64,000 nt of DNA from G963674685 sp963674685 (GTDB lineage: Bacteria; Lernaellota; Lernaellaia; JACKCT01): positions 372,001-436,000 of the forward strand of contig CAXXWT010000003.1 in the NCBI GenBank assembly GCA_963674685.2, written 5' to 3'. A model generated the notes under the pieces. That model saw only the letters and a list, made by a program, of their open reading frames with translations. It had not been told where the DNA came from and searched no databases. Shown here one piece after another: positions 8,232 to 16,920 of this stretch (its first letter is position 1; each line of letters opens with the position of its first letter). The translations under genes and the position numbers were made by a program.

Positions 8232-10100
8232 ATGAGTCATTACATGGTCGATGAACGGGATGTTCTCTTCACCTTGTTCGATTGGATCAAGGCCGGTGAA
8301 CTGAGCAAGTTCCCGAAAATCGCGGAAGTCGATTTCGACGAGACCACGGGCAAGGACATGTTGAAGACGTCCCTGCAGATTGCGAAGGAAGTTTTAGGCG
8401 AGTGCTACAAGGAGATGGATCACGACGCCGTAACCTTCGCCGACGGCAATGTCACGCTTCCCGATTACGTGAAGAAAGCTTACAACACGTTCTGCGAAAA
8501 CGGCCTTCTGGGCATGCACGCCGCTCCCGAGTACGGCGGATACGGAATGCCCAACTGCCTGAATATCGCGTCGATGGAATACTTCTGCGGTTCCAACAAC
8601 GCTTTCGTCATGTACGCCGAATTGACCGCCGGCGCGGCGCACCTTATCGAAGTCTTCGGCAACGACGACATGAAGGCCAAATACGTCGAGAAGATGTACA
8701 CCGGGCAGTGGACCGGCACCATGTGCCTGACCGAGCCGGGCGCCGGTTCGGACGTGGGCGCCTTGAAGACCAAAGCCATCCGCCAGGATGACGGTACTTT
8801 CAAAATCGTCGGCACCAAGATCTTCATCAGCTCCGGCGATCACGATCTGACGGATAACATTATCCATCCCGTGTTGGCCCGCATCGAAGGCGCCGAGCCG
8901 GGAGTCAAAGGCATTTCCCTGTTCCTCGTTCCGAAATACCTCGTCAACGACGACGGCAGCATCGGCGAATTCAACGACGTGGTCACCGGCAACGTCGAGC
9001 ACAAGATGGGCATCAAAGGCAACGCCACGTGCACGCTGAACTTCGGCGAAAGCAACAACTGCACCGGATGGCTCATCGGCGAAGAAAACAAGGGCATCGT
9101 GTACATGTTCCAGATGATGAACGAAGCGCGCCTTTTCGTCGGCATGCAGGCCGCCGGCATCGCGGGCACCGCGTACATGAACGCGCTTAACTACGCCAAG
9201 GAACGCGTCCAGTTCCGTCACATCAAGGACATGGCGAAAAAGGGCGAGGCGCCCAGCGTGCCCATCGTCGAGCATCCCGACATCCGCCGCATGCTCATGC
9301 ACATGAAGTCCATGAGCGAAGGCATGCGCGCCATGCTTTTCAAGACCGCCTATTGGGGCGATCTGGCCTTGAACGTCGAAGACGAAACCGAACGCACGAA
9401 ATATCAGGACATGGTCGAGCTCATGGTCCCGATCTGCAAAGCCTACTGCACCGATAAGTCCTACGAAGTCACCGAACTGGCCATTCAGGTCTTCGGCGGA
9501 TACGGCTTCTGCCAGGAATACCCGGTTGAGCAGTACGCCCGAGATTGCAAAATCTTCTCCCTCTACGAAGGCACCAACGGCATCCAGGCTCTCGACCTTC
9601 TCGGACGCAAGCTCCCGATGAAGGGCGGACGCCTGTTCATGCAGTACATGCAGGAACTGTCCACGTTCTGCGGCGCCAACGGCGGACACAAGGCCGTCGG
9701 AAGCCTGGTGGGCGAATTGCAGAAAACGCAGATGAAGCTGGCCGAGTTCGTCATGGGCCTGCAGGCCACGGTCAAAGCCGGCGGCCTCGAAGCCCTGGTT
9801 CCGGTCCTCAACGCCTGCCCGCTGCTGGAGGCCATGGGACACATCACCGTGAACTGGATGCTTCTGGATATGGCCGTCATGGCGCAGGCCAAGCTGGATG
9901 AGCTGGTCGAGGCCAAGGGCGTCAACGCCGAAGACGGCAAGGCCCTGCGCGAGTTCATCGCCGACAACGACGAAGCCAAATTCCTCTACGGCAAGGTCAA
10001 GAGCGCCGAGTGGTTCACAAAAAACATGCTGCCCCACGCAAACGCCATCTTTGAAGCCATCAAGAACAAAGACCTGTCCGCCATGAAGGTCATTTTCTAA
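8232..10100 (+). CDS. Acyl-CoA dehydrogenase, long (DmdC/FadE-like) form
   Basis: A 622-residue flavoprotein that oxidises an acyl-CoA to the enoyl-CoA. The start is MSHYMVDERD at 8232, because AGGAGG lies just before it; an ATG six codons upstream lacks a ribosome site. FAD-binding CLTEPGAGSDVG lies at about 164-175. The C-terminal dehydrogenase helix carries IFSLYEGTNGIQALDLLGRK, followed by an extra C-terminal domain of about 130 residues, as in 3-methylmercaptopropionyl-CoA dehydrogenases and related long ACADs. The substrate is not decidable from sequence. The gene stands alone, ends in a strong terminator and is probably repressed through the 8125-8148 palindrome. Confidence 0.9.
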   Translation: MSHYMVDERDVLFTLFDWIKAGELSKFPKIAEVDFDETTGKDMLKTSLQIAKEVLGECYKEMDHDAVTFADGNVTLPDYVKKAYNTFCENGLLGMHAAPEYGGYGMPNCLNIASMEYFCGSNNAFVMYAELTAGAAHLIEVFGNDDMKAKYVEKMYTGQWTGTMCLTEPGAGSDVGALKTKAIRQDDGTFKIVGTKIFISSGDHDLTDNIIHPVLARIEGAEPGVKGISLFLVPKYLVNDDGSIGEFNDVVTGNVEHKMGIKGNATCTLNFGESNNCTGWLIGEENKGIVYMFQMMNEARLFVGMQAAGIAGTAYMNALNYAKERVQFRHIKDMAKKGEAPSVPIVEHPDIRRMLMHMKSMSEGMRAMLFKTAYWGDLALNVEDETERTKYQDMVELMVPICKAYCTDKSYEVTELAIQVFGGYGFCQEYPVEQYARDCKIFSLYEGTNGIQALDLLGRKLPMKGGRLFMQYMQELSTFCGANGGHKAVGSLVGELQKTQMKLAEFVMGLQATVKAGGLEALVPVLNACPLLEAMGHITVNWMLLDMAVMAQAKLDELVEAKGVNAEDGKALREFIADNDEAKFLYGKVKSAEWFTKNMLPHANAIFEAIKNKDLSAMKVIF

Positions 10101-10120
10101 ACTTATACGCGTGAAAACAA

Positions 10121-10151
10121 AAAGGAGGCCGGTTTCGGCTTCCTTTTTTTT
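10121..10151 (+). terminator. Intrinsic terminator of the acyl-CoA dehydrogenase gene
   Basis: Stem AAGGAGGCC / GGCTTCCTT (one G-T pair) with loop GGTTTC, followed by eight T, 20 bases after the stop codon. Confidence 0.85.
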
Positions 10152-10230
10152 GGGGCAAGGCGAAAGGAAAAAGGCGAAAGGAAAAAGGGGCAAGGAGCAA
10201 GAAGCCTCGCAAGAGGTGAAAGTTAATAGG

Positions 10231-10276
10231 CCGGCGCGCCTGCCCTGAGCGAAGTCGAAGGGTCAGCGCCGGTATC
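10231..10276. repeat. Dispersed repeat of the CCCTGAGC...GTCGAAGGG type
   Basis: Contains CCCTGAGCGAAGTCGAAGGG inside a longer inverted pair, CCGGCGC...GCGCCGG. This short sequence type is scattered through many bacterial genomes as a non-coding repeat. A related form occurs near 18,210-18,255. The flank at 10,155-10,200 is a purine-rich tract of GGCGAAAGGAAAAA units. Confidence 0.5.
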
Positions 10277-10388
10277 AGATAATCACCAATACTAATGCTG
10301 GCCCGCTTTCGCGGGCGACTCTCTTCCACACTTCAACGATTCGCGCGGGGGGGGGGGGGGGATCGACGCCGGCGACGCGGAACTGCCG

Positions 10389-10934
10389 GTGCCAGCTATC
10401 CGCTTTTGATCGGGGGGGGCTGACAATTACACGAGCGAATGCAGGCCGCGTTTGTGGATATCGAGTGCCAGCTATCCGCTTTTGATCGGGGGGGGGCTGA
10501 CGCGTCCGTGGGATCGTGTATATTTTAACCATGATGTGCCAGCTATCCGCTTTTGATCGGGGGGGGCTGACGCCACCGAGGACGATAATAAACTCTCCGC
10601 ACATTGCCCGTGCCAGCTATCCGCTTTTGATCGGGGGGGGCTGACACTCCGAGGCGAATTGTCATAGTGTAGGCCGTTTTGGTGCCAGCTATCCGCTTTT
10701 GATCGGGGGGGGCTGACGAGTTTCGGAGTCCTCATACGTTTTCACGTTGTTATAGTGCCAGCTATCCGCTTTTGATCGGGGGGGGCTGACGCTTAAATGC
10801 TATCTCTCTTTTTCTAGCATAGCCAGTGCCAGCTATCCGCTTTTGATCGGGGGGGGCTGACCAAGCGGCGCAGGGGGCTTGATAGATGACGATTACCCGT
10901 GCCAGCTATCCGCTTTTGATCGGGGGGGGCTGAC
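10389..10934 (-). CRISPR. Type V-B CRISPR array, 8 repeats and 7 spacers
   Basis: Repeats start at 10389, 10465, 10536, 10610, 10682, 10755, 10826 and 10899. Seven are identical at 36 bases. The second is 37 because its G run is nine instead of eight. On the plus strand each repeat opens GTGCCAGCTATCCGC and ends CTGAC. Spacers are 34-40 bases and all different. Transcription is inferred to be from the minus strand: in that sense the repeat ends in CTGGCAC next to the spacer, as in known Cas12b repeats (GTGGCAC), and the orientation matches the cas genes. The leader would then be on the 10,935-11,000 side, which is A+T-rich. Confidence 0.97.
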
Positions 10935-11119
10935 CGCATCCTTCAATTATGTATAGTTATCAAACACTTATGGGCTTCTTTACGAGCAGGTCTGAAAATT
11001 TCGAAAATCAAGTGAATCACACTAGTTGCCGGTTTTGTAATCCTTGATTTTTGAGAATAATTTCATTCTGCGAGCAGCCTGCGGTGAAACTGGAGAGAAC
11101 CACCCCTCGTTTTTACTTT

Positions 11120-11215
11120 TTTTTTCAAAGACCGATCAACATCGGATAACCATTAGCGATTGGCAGTCTGTAGCTGCTGTGGCACCTTCGCTAAATTAAT
11201 TCAACCCTATAGGTT
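11120..11215 (-). ncRNA. Predicted Cas12b tracrRNA
   Basis: Between cas2 and the array, read on the minus strand. A 7-bp stem TTAGCGA / TCGCTAA (11194-11188 with 11159-11153) encloses GGTGCCA (around 11186-11180) and a small hairpin GCAG...CTGC. Right after the stem comes an anti-repeat, GGTTATCCGATGTTGATCGG (11151-11132). It can pair with the crRNA repeat over CCGATCA and over GCGGATAGCU, with two G-U pairs. GTGCCA is fully complementary to TGGCAC at the repeat 3' end, giving the second repeat/anti-repeat duplex known in Cas12b. The exact ends are unproven and no poly-U terminator is seen. Confidence 0.75.
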
Positions 11216-11221
11216 ATTTAT

Positions 11222-11250
11222 GCAATATTGTTTATTACGGCAAATGTCAA
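11222..11250 (-). promoter_or_regulatory. Promoter of the predicted tracrRNA
   Basis: Minus-strand TTGACA (11250-11245), spacer of 17, then TATTGC (11227-11222). The -35 box overlaps the TGA stop of cas2. Initiation near 11215 would start the RNA about 20 bases before the first tracrRNA stem. Confidence 0.6.
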
Positions 11251-11546
11251 TATATCATTAATGAATTATCTGAAATAGTCAAAGCCGCACCAATAATTTT
11301 CCAGTGCGCGGGTAAAGATTCCCGCTTTCCTTCAACGGAACCCAGGTTCACAAGAATCACCTGATCCTCTCTTTTATGAATAATGTCGGCGATTTTTTCC
11401 GTCAATATGATCTTGTCTTTTTCCGTCAATTGGCAAATGAATACAGATAACTGAATATGTTCACCATAGCCCCGCATCAATTTATACATTTTACGCAATC
11501 GCTTTGGATTTGAAATGTCATATGACACCAGCACAAATCTTCGCAT
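11247..11546 (-). CDS. cas2: Cas2
   Basis: A 99-residue ferredoxin-fold adaptation protein that forms the Cas1-Cas2 integrase complex with the upstream gene product. The family motif LVSYDISNPKRLRK, with the conserved Asp of VSYDI, lies near the N-terminus. LGSVEGKR and the C-terminal beta-strand region are also visible. The length is normal. It starts three bases after the stop of the cas4-cas1 gene, and its stop codon overlaps the tracrRNA promoter. Confidence 0.95.
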   Translation of the reverse strand: MRRFVLVSYDISNPKRLRKMYKLMRGYGEHIQLSVFICQLTEKDKIILTEKIADIIHKREDQVILVNLGSVEGKRESLPAHWKIIGAALTISDNSLMIY

Positions 11547-11549
11547 AAG

Positions 11550-13271
11550 TCACCTCGTTATTAGAGGATGATATTCAGGCATTTCCCCTGTAATGAAACG
11601 TCCGAACAAACGAGCTTCTAAAGTAAATATCCTTCGGTAACTCAGGCGATATCCAAACACCGGATGCGTCACCAACTCATCAACACGACGTTCATAGGCG
11701 GCAATCCAGCGTTTTTTCGCATAGGGCTTAAGTGCGCAAAAACCCTTGGCAATAACAAAATCATCTTTTGTGAAACTACCTTCGTTGATTGCTCTTAACG
11801 CGGCGGAATCAACAACCAAAGGCCTGAATGCCTCCATTAAATCCAAAGCCAAAGCCGGACGGCCCGGAACGATGGAATGATAAAACCCGTAAAGAGGATC
11901 TAGGCCAACGCCATGAAGCGCAGTCATAAAATCTCGCAAAAGCATTGCATAGCCATATGACAACAAGGCGTTGACAGGATCTTTGGGCGGCCTACGGTTT
12001 CGGCCATTCATTTTGAATTCATCGCATTCATTTTTCTTCAGGAGCCTTTGAAATGTATACCAGTAGACTTTTGCCGCATAGCCTTCGATACCCCGAATCG
12101 TCTCACGGTCCGGAGCAATCCGTGCCTGTTTTTTGCAATCCTTAAATGCTTTTAATGTGTCTTTGGATTCTTCGTCTTTGCCATTTCTGCGAACAATAAC
12201 GCGTTGGTTCTCAATTTTCGATTCAACAATCCAACGCGTTAGTCGGCGGCAGATTTCCATATTGTCGCATATTTTATATTGCTCTCTTCTCAGCAGGACA
12301 TTTTTTTCCAGTGGTGCGCATGTCGTCGCCCTTAGCCAACCTCCACCCGTTAACCAGGTTATTCCGATACCTCGTTCCGCCAAGGAAATCATGAGTTGCG
12401 TAGAAATTTGAGAATGTCCCCAGCAACATACATGCGAAATATCTTTCATGGGAATCGAAACGTCTTTTTCGATCGGTGAGGAGATTTTCACAGCTTCACC
12501 ACTTTTTCCCATCTTCATGCCGGGTGTTATAAGATGTAAAATGCCGCAATCATCGCGCCCGGGATACAACTGTCTCGGTTCATCCAAATGGCCTTGCAAA
12601 TGAAGTGTTTCATCGGGAAGACAAACATGGTTCAGTGAGCAGCGAATGCATTTTTTTGAATCCGAAAGGGGCGGCGGTATCGGTGCGGACAGTAAAGATT
12701 TCGTTTTTTCCGCAACAAGGCGCAATGCTGATCCCAGTTTGTTATCCCACTGAATTTCAACAAGCGTTGACGTTTTTTTGTAGTAAAGCCTTCCTTTATC
12801 ACATTGGTAACCAGCCTCTTTCAGCAAGGCGATTTGAGCGGCCAATTGTATTTGATCATTACCCCAGGCAGAAGCCGAAAGTGCATATGGCCCCACGAAA
12901 AAAGGAGCTGATCCATCAGGAGCCGGACCGTGCTTCACTTCAACAGGAACTATTTCATTACTATTGGCCATTATCACATCGAATTTGCCATATATACCAA
13001 ATTGATCTGATGATAGAGAAAACTCGCGAACGATGTCTGACCTCCAGGGCGCGTAATTTTCTTCATTATCTTCCATTTTTGAAACGGCTTTGGTTTTTCC
13101 AAGCCGTTTATTATGGGCGATGGCGCCTTCAACGGTGTCAACACTTTCATCAAATAGTCCCTGTACGTACATTAAGTGGAACAGACGAGGGCAATAGACG
13201 TATTCATTCAAACCGCGCACAGGTGTAAAATATTGATTTTCCGAATCAGAAAGAGACATCATCTTCACCAT
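11550..13271 (-). CDS. cas4-cas1: Cas4-Cas1 fusion
   Basis: A 573-residue fusion. The N-terminal ~210 residues are Cas4 (RecB-like nuclease that trims prespacers and selects PAM): YCPRLFHLMYVQG, VPVEVKHGP for the Asp-Glu-Lys site region, and a C-terminal cysteine cluster, CIRCSLNHVC. The rest is the Cas1 integrase, starting near LYPGRDDCGILHLITPGMKM. It has the helical segment DPVNALLSYGYAMLLRD (conserved Asn-Ala and Glu/His site region) and SIVPGRPALALDLMEAFRPL. Cas4-Cas1 fusions are typical of type V-B loci. The first ATG overlaps the end of cas12b by 26 bases; start codons at Met4 or Met5 are also possible. Confidence 0.95.
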   Translation of the reverse strand: MVKMMSLSDSENQYFTPVRGLNEYVYCPRLFHLMYVQGLFDESVDTVEGAIAHNKRLGKTKAVSKMEDNEENYAPWRSDIVREFSLSSDQFGIYGKFDVIMANSNEIVPVEVKHGPAPDGSAPFFVGPYALSASAWGNDQIQLAAQIALLKEAGYQCDKGRLYYKKTSTLVEIQWDNKLGSALRLVAEKTKSLLSAPIPPPLSDSKKCIRCSLNHVCLPDETLHLQGHLDEPRQLYPGRDDCGILHLITPGMKMGKSGEAVKISSPIEKDVSIPMKDISHVCCWGHSQISTQLMISLAERGIGITWLTGGGWLRATTCAPLEKNVLLRREQYKICDNMEICRRLTRWIVESKIENQRVIVRRNGKDEESKDTLKAFKDCKKQARIAPDRETIRGIEGYAAKVYWYTFQRLLKKNECDEFKMNGRNRRPPKDPVNALLSYGYAMLLRDFMTALHGVGLDPLYGFYHSIVPGRPALALDLMEAFRPLVVDSAALRAINEGSFTKDDFVIAKGFCALKPYAKKRWIAAYERRVDELVTHPVFGYRLSYRRIFTLEARLFGRFITGEMPEYHPLITR

Positions 13272-16200
13272 TGAAGCCAGACACAGGTTTTTTCATCGCC
13301 TCCCAAATCCTCTTCCTGACCTCGCTCCAATAGTGTTTCGAAGGTATCCAGTACTTTGAGTCGAAGAAAACACCTGAAGGATCGCGGAAGAATGTTTCCC
13401 GATCGACGCTGGTGTCGACAATATCCTCGTCAATCATTTGCTGTTCATATTCGCTTTCAACTTCGCTTTTTTCGCCTTTTATCGCTTTCAGCTTTTTACT
13501 TCCAGACTCGATCATTTCATAAAAATACTCACAACCAGGTCGTTTTCTTAAACTGAAAGTTTTGTCACCGTTTTCCAGTCGCTGCAACGCTCCCAAAAGA
13601 CGCACTCCAGGAGCGTTTTCCAATATAAATGACTCATCGCCGGCCTTTTCTTTTTTACAAGTAATTCTGTAAGCTTCTCCGCACCTACCCCAAAATCGTC
13701 TTTGCAGATTTTGCGCCGCATTGATATCGGCATGAATTACTTGGAAAGAACGCTCATTTACCTTTTCATCGCATTTTAAACTTACAAAAAGTTCACCGCC
13801 ACTCCAGGGGACGAGAATTCCAGGAGTAATCTTCTTACACAATGCTTCCTGTTTTTCGTTGAAATCTTTCTTATTTGGATAACCAAGCATCCATGCGAGT
13901 TCGTTGACTACAAAGGATTTCGGCAAGCCCCCATCAAAATCATCTTTCGTTAAATGCCTGCAACGCACGCCGGGAGCGCCGCCGGATGCGAGATAACGGC
14001 TGCTAAAACCGGCCGCCGTTGTTTGGATGTTAATGCCGTATATTTCGGCCTGCATCGTTGTTTCAGTCACGATTTCACGATGATTCCATTTCATAAGCTG
14101 TGAATTTTCTCGGCGTGGTCGGTCAATTTTAAAGCGGTATCGAGCAAGGTCTTCAAAAAGAATAGTTCTGCAAGGCTCATATTTCTTTTCCCAACCAACA
14201 CCGTTTTGACGAGGAACATATCCGCGAGCCGATTGTATGATGAGATCGGCGCCGCTCTTTGTACGATCCTCTTTCAGATTATTGATATGACGAAGAAGCT
14301 GCGAAGCGACTGTCCCATAGAATTTTTTATCTTGTCTGTTGACTTCTCCGTATGAGCGTCCCCTTAAATTCCAGCTTATAATAAGTTTACGAACGTCATC
14401 CAGATATTCAATCATCCATATTGACTTTCCGCCATGGTATCCTCGGCGCTCTTTCCAATCAGCCCATGAATTCGACCTCGCTTTGGTTCTTTTACGCCAA
14501 TGCCTGAAACGCTCGGAGACTTTTTCCTCCGCTTTGTAAAATATCTCCTGACAACGTTGTTTCCACAATTCAGGTGTCGCGTGAAAAGTTTCGTCATCCA
14601 ATCCATCCAAATCACCGGGCACAAGCGCTGAATCCGTCGTTGCCGGATTAAATGATTCCCTGAGAGCTTTAATGCCTTCAATAATTTTTTCATGATCCTC
14701 GACCTGTCCCAGACGAAGGATTTGTTTCAATTGACCGATGTCCCGGCGAATGGATCGATTTTCCTTCCAAGTCGTTTTCCGAATTTCCTTCTCCTGCGTT
14801 GTCGGCGTTTCACCCGGCAGTGTGAGTTTAAAACTGCGTTCATGCCTGGCCCAAAGCTTTCTTGGATCATCTTCTTTGCGTTCGTCTTCAGCCGGGAAGA
14901 ACAGCCCCTTCTCCGGTTTGCCCTCGACCAACTCGAAAACAGAACAGGAAGCGAAAGTTCTTAGCCCGAGATCGACGGACAGTACGCGCAATCCCGGTGA
15001 CAGTTTGCCTAAGTGTTTGCTTTTATTGGAAAGCGCCGTGTTGAAATGATGCACTTCCGGGGGGATAGCTATTTTACCATTACCATCCAGCCATTTTTCA
15101 GGAGCCTTGCTTGCAACATCAATCGTCAATTTAAAATGCACTGAGCCAATCATGCCTTCCGCAAAATATTCATTGCTTCGTTCATAATTTTCCATGTATG
15201 AACGATCAAAGAGTATTTCCGCTCCGCCGGGTACTCCTTCAAAATCCTGAAATGCCGATTGATATTTTAGCCGAATTTTCTTTCCATTTTTTATTATCTC
15301 AAGATTGGAAAGCTGATCACTGGGGGCAAGTCCTATCTCAAAATCCTTTTCATCGAGGCTTTCTGTTTCCGATCTATATAACAGCGGACAGACCAGCTTT
15401 AATCCATTTTTATCCATCAGTTTGTACTTACGCAAATTGGAACCGCCGGGCGCTTCATACATCGCCCATCTGGGATGCACGCGGGCATCGGCAAAGGTCA
15501 TTAAGGAATAGCTTTTTCGTTTTTCAAGAAGACCCTCCGCCAGATTGAGTTTCACGAAAAGCGTCAGAATATCTTCTTGTCTCCATAAATCTTCTTTTCC
15601 TTCTTTTGCGATCCAAAAGAACAAATCAGGATCTCCGAATTTTCCTCGGAGCTTGGTTTGAAGCTTTACTAATATTTCCTTGCGTTTTTCGACGGTATCG
15701 CCGAGTTTTCTCCATTTATCCAAGACAAAAGTCCAAGAGCGTATCGTCCGACCTCGTATCTTGTAAGGCCGATCATCATCGGCCATGGCAACTTCTTTCA
15801 GCTTTTTGTGCCGTGTATTTTCATATTTCTGAAGTTTTTTGAATAAAACATCGTACTTAATATATTCCTGTTTTAATTCATCGCGTTTTTGTTTTGCTTC
15901 ATCATGTGCCTTTTTCGTGGAGTAATTCCAGCTTTCCCAGGAAAGAAAATGAGCAACAGCCAAGCGCATGGCAAGACGATCCCATACTGAAACTCCCATA
16001 CTATCCGGCTCTATGGCTCTTTTAATATTAGGTTGAAGGAGTGGTATGAGCGCAAGTTTCTTTAACTCTTTAATAACCGGCGCATTGCCATCCTCAATCT
16101 CCTTCTTTTTCTTTTTTTGATCCTCAATAAATGCATCCTGCCAGGGTTGGTTTTTCCTCAGTTTGTCAACCCAAGAAGGTGGTCTCCCTTGTGTGTTTTG

Positions 16201-16743
16201 AAGACGTTTTCCGTCAGTGGTATTAAGCCATTGGTTTGACTCGAAGTCCCAACGTGGGTTGTTTTGTTCTTTTAACGATATCCATTGAGGTGAAGGATCA
16301 AGAATTTTTTCAAAGACTGATAAACCACCTTCACTTTCCTTATCCATAAGTGGGCTTACCCAAGCGTTGGAATTTTGTGCATCACCCGTTTGAGGTTTGC
16401 CTTTATCATCCAATTCAGAGGATGGCACAATTTGAACATACATCTTGCGAAGCATATTCAATACTTCCTCATCACTTCCCACAGGCGCTTCGCCGTTCTT
16501 CTTTTGAGCTTCCCTTGCCATTTTCAAGGCTTGCTCTTTGACATGGCTTTCGGGGATCTCAATCACCTCGCCTTCGTCGTTCAGTGTTCGATATGAAGCG
16601 CCTCTGCATAAGAGTAATATGTGTTCGATTTTCTTCACGGCATTGTTGATCTCCCTATGCGTGGTCCACAAAGCCTGACGAAGCTCCAAAGTATTTTCCT
16701 TTTTACCAAGAACCATTTTGAGATTTATTGTCCGGGTTGGCAT
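13246..16743 (-). CDS. cas12b: Cas12b (C2c1) RNA-guided nuclease
   Basis: The 1,165-residue effector of the type V-B system, which would cut DNA under crRNA plus tracrRNA guidance. The split RuvC site is intact: RuvC-I RVLSVDLGLRTFASCSVF with Asp591, RuvC-II RTILFEDLARYRF with Glu864, and RuvC-III QVIHADINAAQNLQRRFW with Asp1006. These blocks match Alicyclobacillus Cas12b (SVDLGLRT, LLEELSEYQF, IHADLNAAQNLQ). Further shared stretches are FSSRY...GAPGVRCR (913-928) and RDPSGVFF (1120-1127). The length fits Cas12b and no truncation is seen. The start is supported by GGAGG seven bases before ATG 16743. It is first in an operon with cas4-cas1 and cas2. Confidence 0.97.
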   Translation of the reverse strand: MPTRTINLKMVLGKKENTLELRQALWTTHREINNAVKKIEHILLLCRGASYRTLNDEGEVIEIPESHVKEQALKMAREAQKKNGEAPVGSDEEVLNMLRKMYVQIVPSSELDDKGKPQTGDAQNSNAWVSPLMDKESEGGLSVFEKILDPSPQWISLKEQNNPRWDFESNQWLNTTDGKRLQNTQGRPPSWVDKLRKNQPWQDAFIEDQKKKKKEIEDGNAPVIKELKKLALIPLLQPNIKRAIEPDSMGVSVWDRLAMRLAVAHFLSWESWNYSTKKAHDEAKQKRDELKQEYIKYDVLFKKLQKYENTRHKKLKEVAMADDDRPYKIRGRTIRSWTFVLDKWRKLGDTVEKRKEILVKLQTKLRGKFGDPDLFFWIAKEGKEDLWRQEDILTLFVKLNLAEGLLEKRKSYSLMTFADARVHPRWAMYEAPGGSNLRKYKLMDKNGLKLVCPLLYRSETESLDEKDFEIGLAPSDQLSNLEIIKNGKKIRLKYQSAFQDFEGVPGGAEILFDRSYMENYERSNEYFAEGMIGSVHFKLTIDVASKAPEKWLDGNGKIAIPPEVHHFNTALSNKSKHLGKLSPGLRVLSVDLGLRTFASCSVFELVEGKPEKGLFFPAEDERKEDDPRKLWARHERSFKLTLPGETPTTQEKEIRKTTWKENRSIRRDIGQLKQILRLGQVEDHEKIIEGIKALRESFNPATTDSALVPGDLDGLDDETFHATPELWKQRCQEIFYKAEEKVSERFRHWRKRTKARSNSWADWKERRGYHGGKSIWMIEYLDDVRKLIISWNLRGRSYGEVNRQDKKFYGTVASQLLRHINNLKEDRTKSGADLIIQSARGYVPRQNGVGWEKKYEPCRTILFEDLARYRFKIDRPRRENSQLMKWNHREIVTETTMQAEIYGINIQTTAAGFSSRYLASGGAPGVRCRHLTKDDFDGGLPKSFVVNELAWMLGYPNKKDFNEKQEALCKKITPGILVPWSGGELFVSLKCDEKVNERSFQVIHADINAAQNLQRRFWGRCGEAYRITCKKEKAGDESFILENAPGVRLLGALQRLENGDKTFSLRKRPGCEYFYEMIESGSKKLKAIKGEKSEVESEYEQQMIDEDIVDTSVDRETFFRDPSGVFFDSKYWIPSKHYWSEVRKRIWEAMKKPVSGFNGEDDVSF

Positions 16744-16808
16744 ATATCCTCCAATGCAAATTGGGAACGTATGAAAGCAAAATTTATTAGAATCGCTTAA
16801 ATGTCTCT

Positions 16809-16822
16809 AAGCAAATTTGCTT
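16809..16822. promoter_or_regulatory. Perfect 14-bp palindrome upstream of cas12b
   Basis: AAGCAAATTTGCTT, inside the 5' leader of the cas transcript. A related AAAGCAAAATTT lies at about 16776. It could be an operator; no regulator is known here. Confidence 0.3.
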
Positions 16823-16834
16823 TTCACCGAATAT

Positions 16835-16871
16835 TTGACTGTACCATATTTCAGAGGGATAATTTGGTCAA
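16835..16871. promoter_or_regulatory. Overlapping divergent promoter-like boxes upstream of cas12b
   Basis: Minus strand: TTGACC (16871-16866), spacer 17, TATGGT (16848-16843), which fits a cas operon promoter about 95 bases before the start codon. Plus strand: TTGACT (16835-16840), spacer 17, GATAAT (16858-16863), which would transcribe toward the 3' end of queG, antisense to it. The two share their spacer bases, so they could not fire at the same time. Confidence 0.45.
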
Positions 16872-16920
16872 CACAACCAAATTTTAAAGCCGGATTGGCC
16901 TGACGGATTGCGTCGCTTTC

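Noticed and set aside
8394..10193. Minus-strand 599-codon frame opposite the acyl-CoA dehydrogenase
   Set aside because: It is a shadow of a high-GC third-position gene: the sequence is dominated by His, Asp, Val, Phe and Gly runs and lacks any family features.
10340..10367. A ninth, degenerate CRISPR repeat at the leader-distal end (G15 then ATCGAC)
   Set aside because: Apart from the G run and a loose GAC ending it does not align with the repeat, and it would leave a spacer of only about 21 bases against 34-40 elsewhere.
11550..16743. Cas12a or an undescribed type V subtype
   Set aside because: The RuvC blocks SVDLGLRT, FEDLARY and IHADINAAQNLQ, the Cas4-Cas1 fusion, and the TGGCAC repeat end with an anti-repeat all fit Cas12b; Cas12a uses no tracrRNA.
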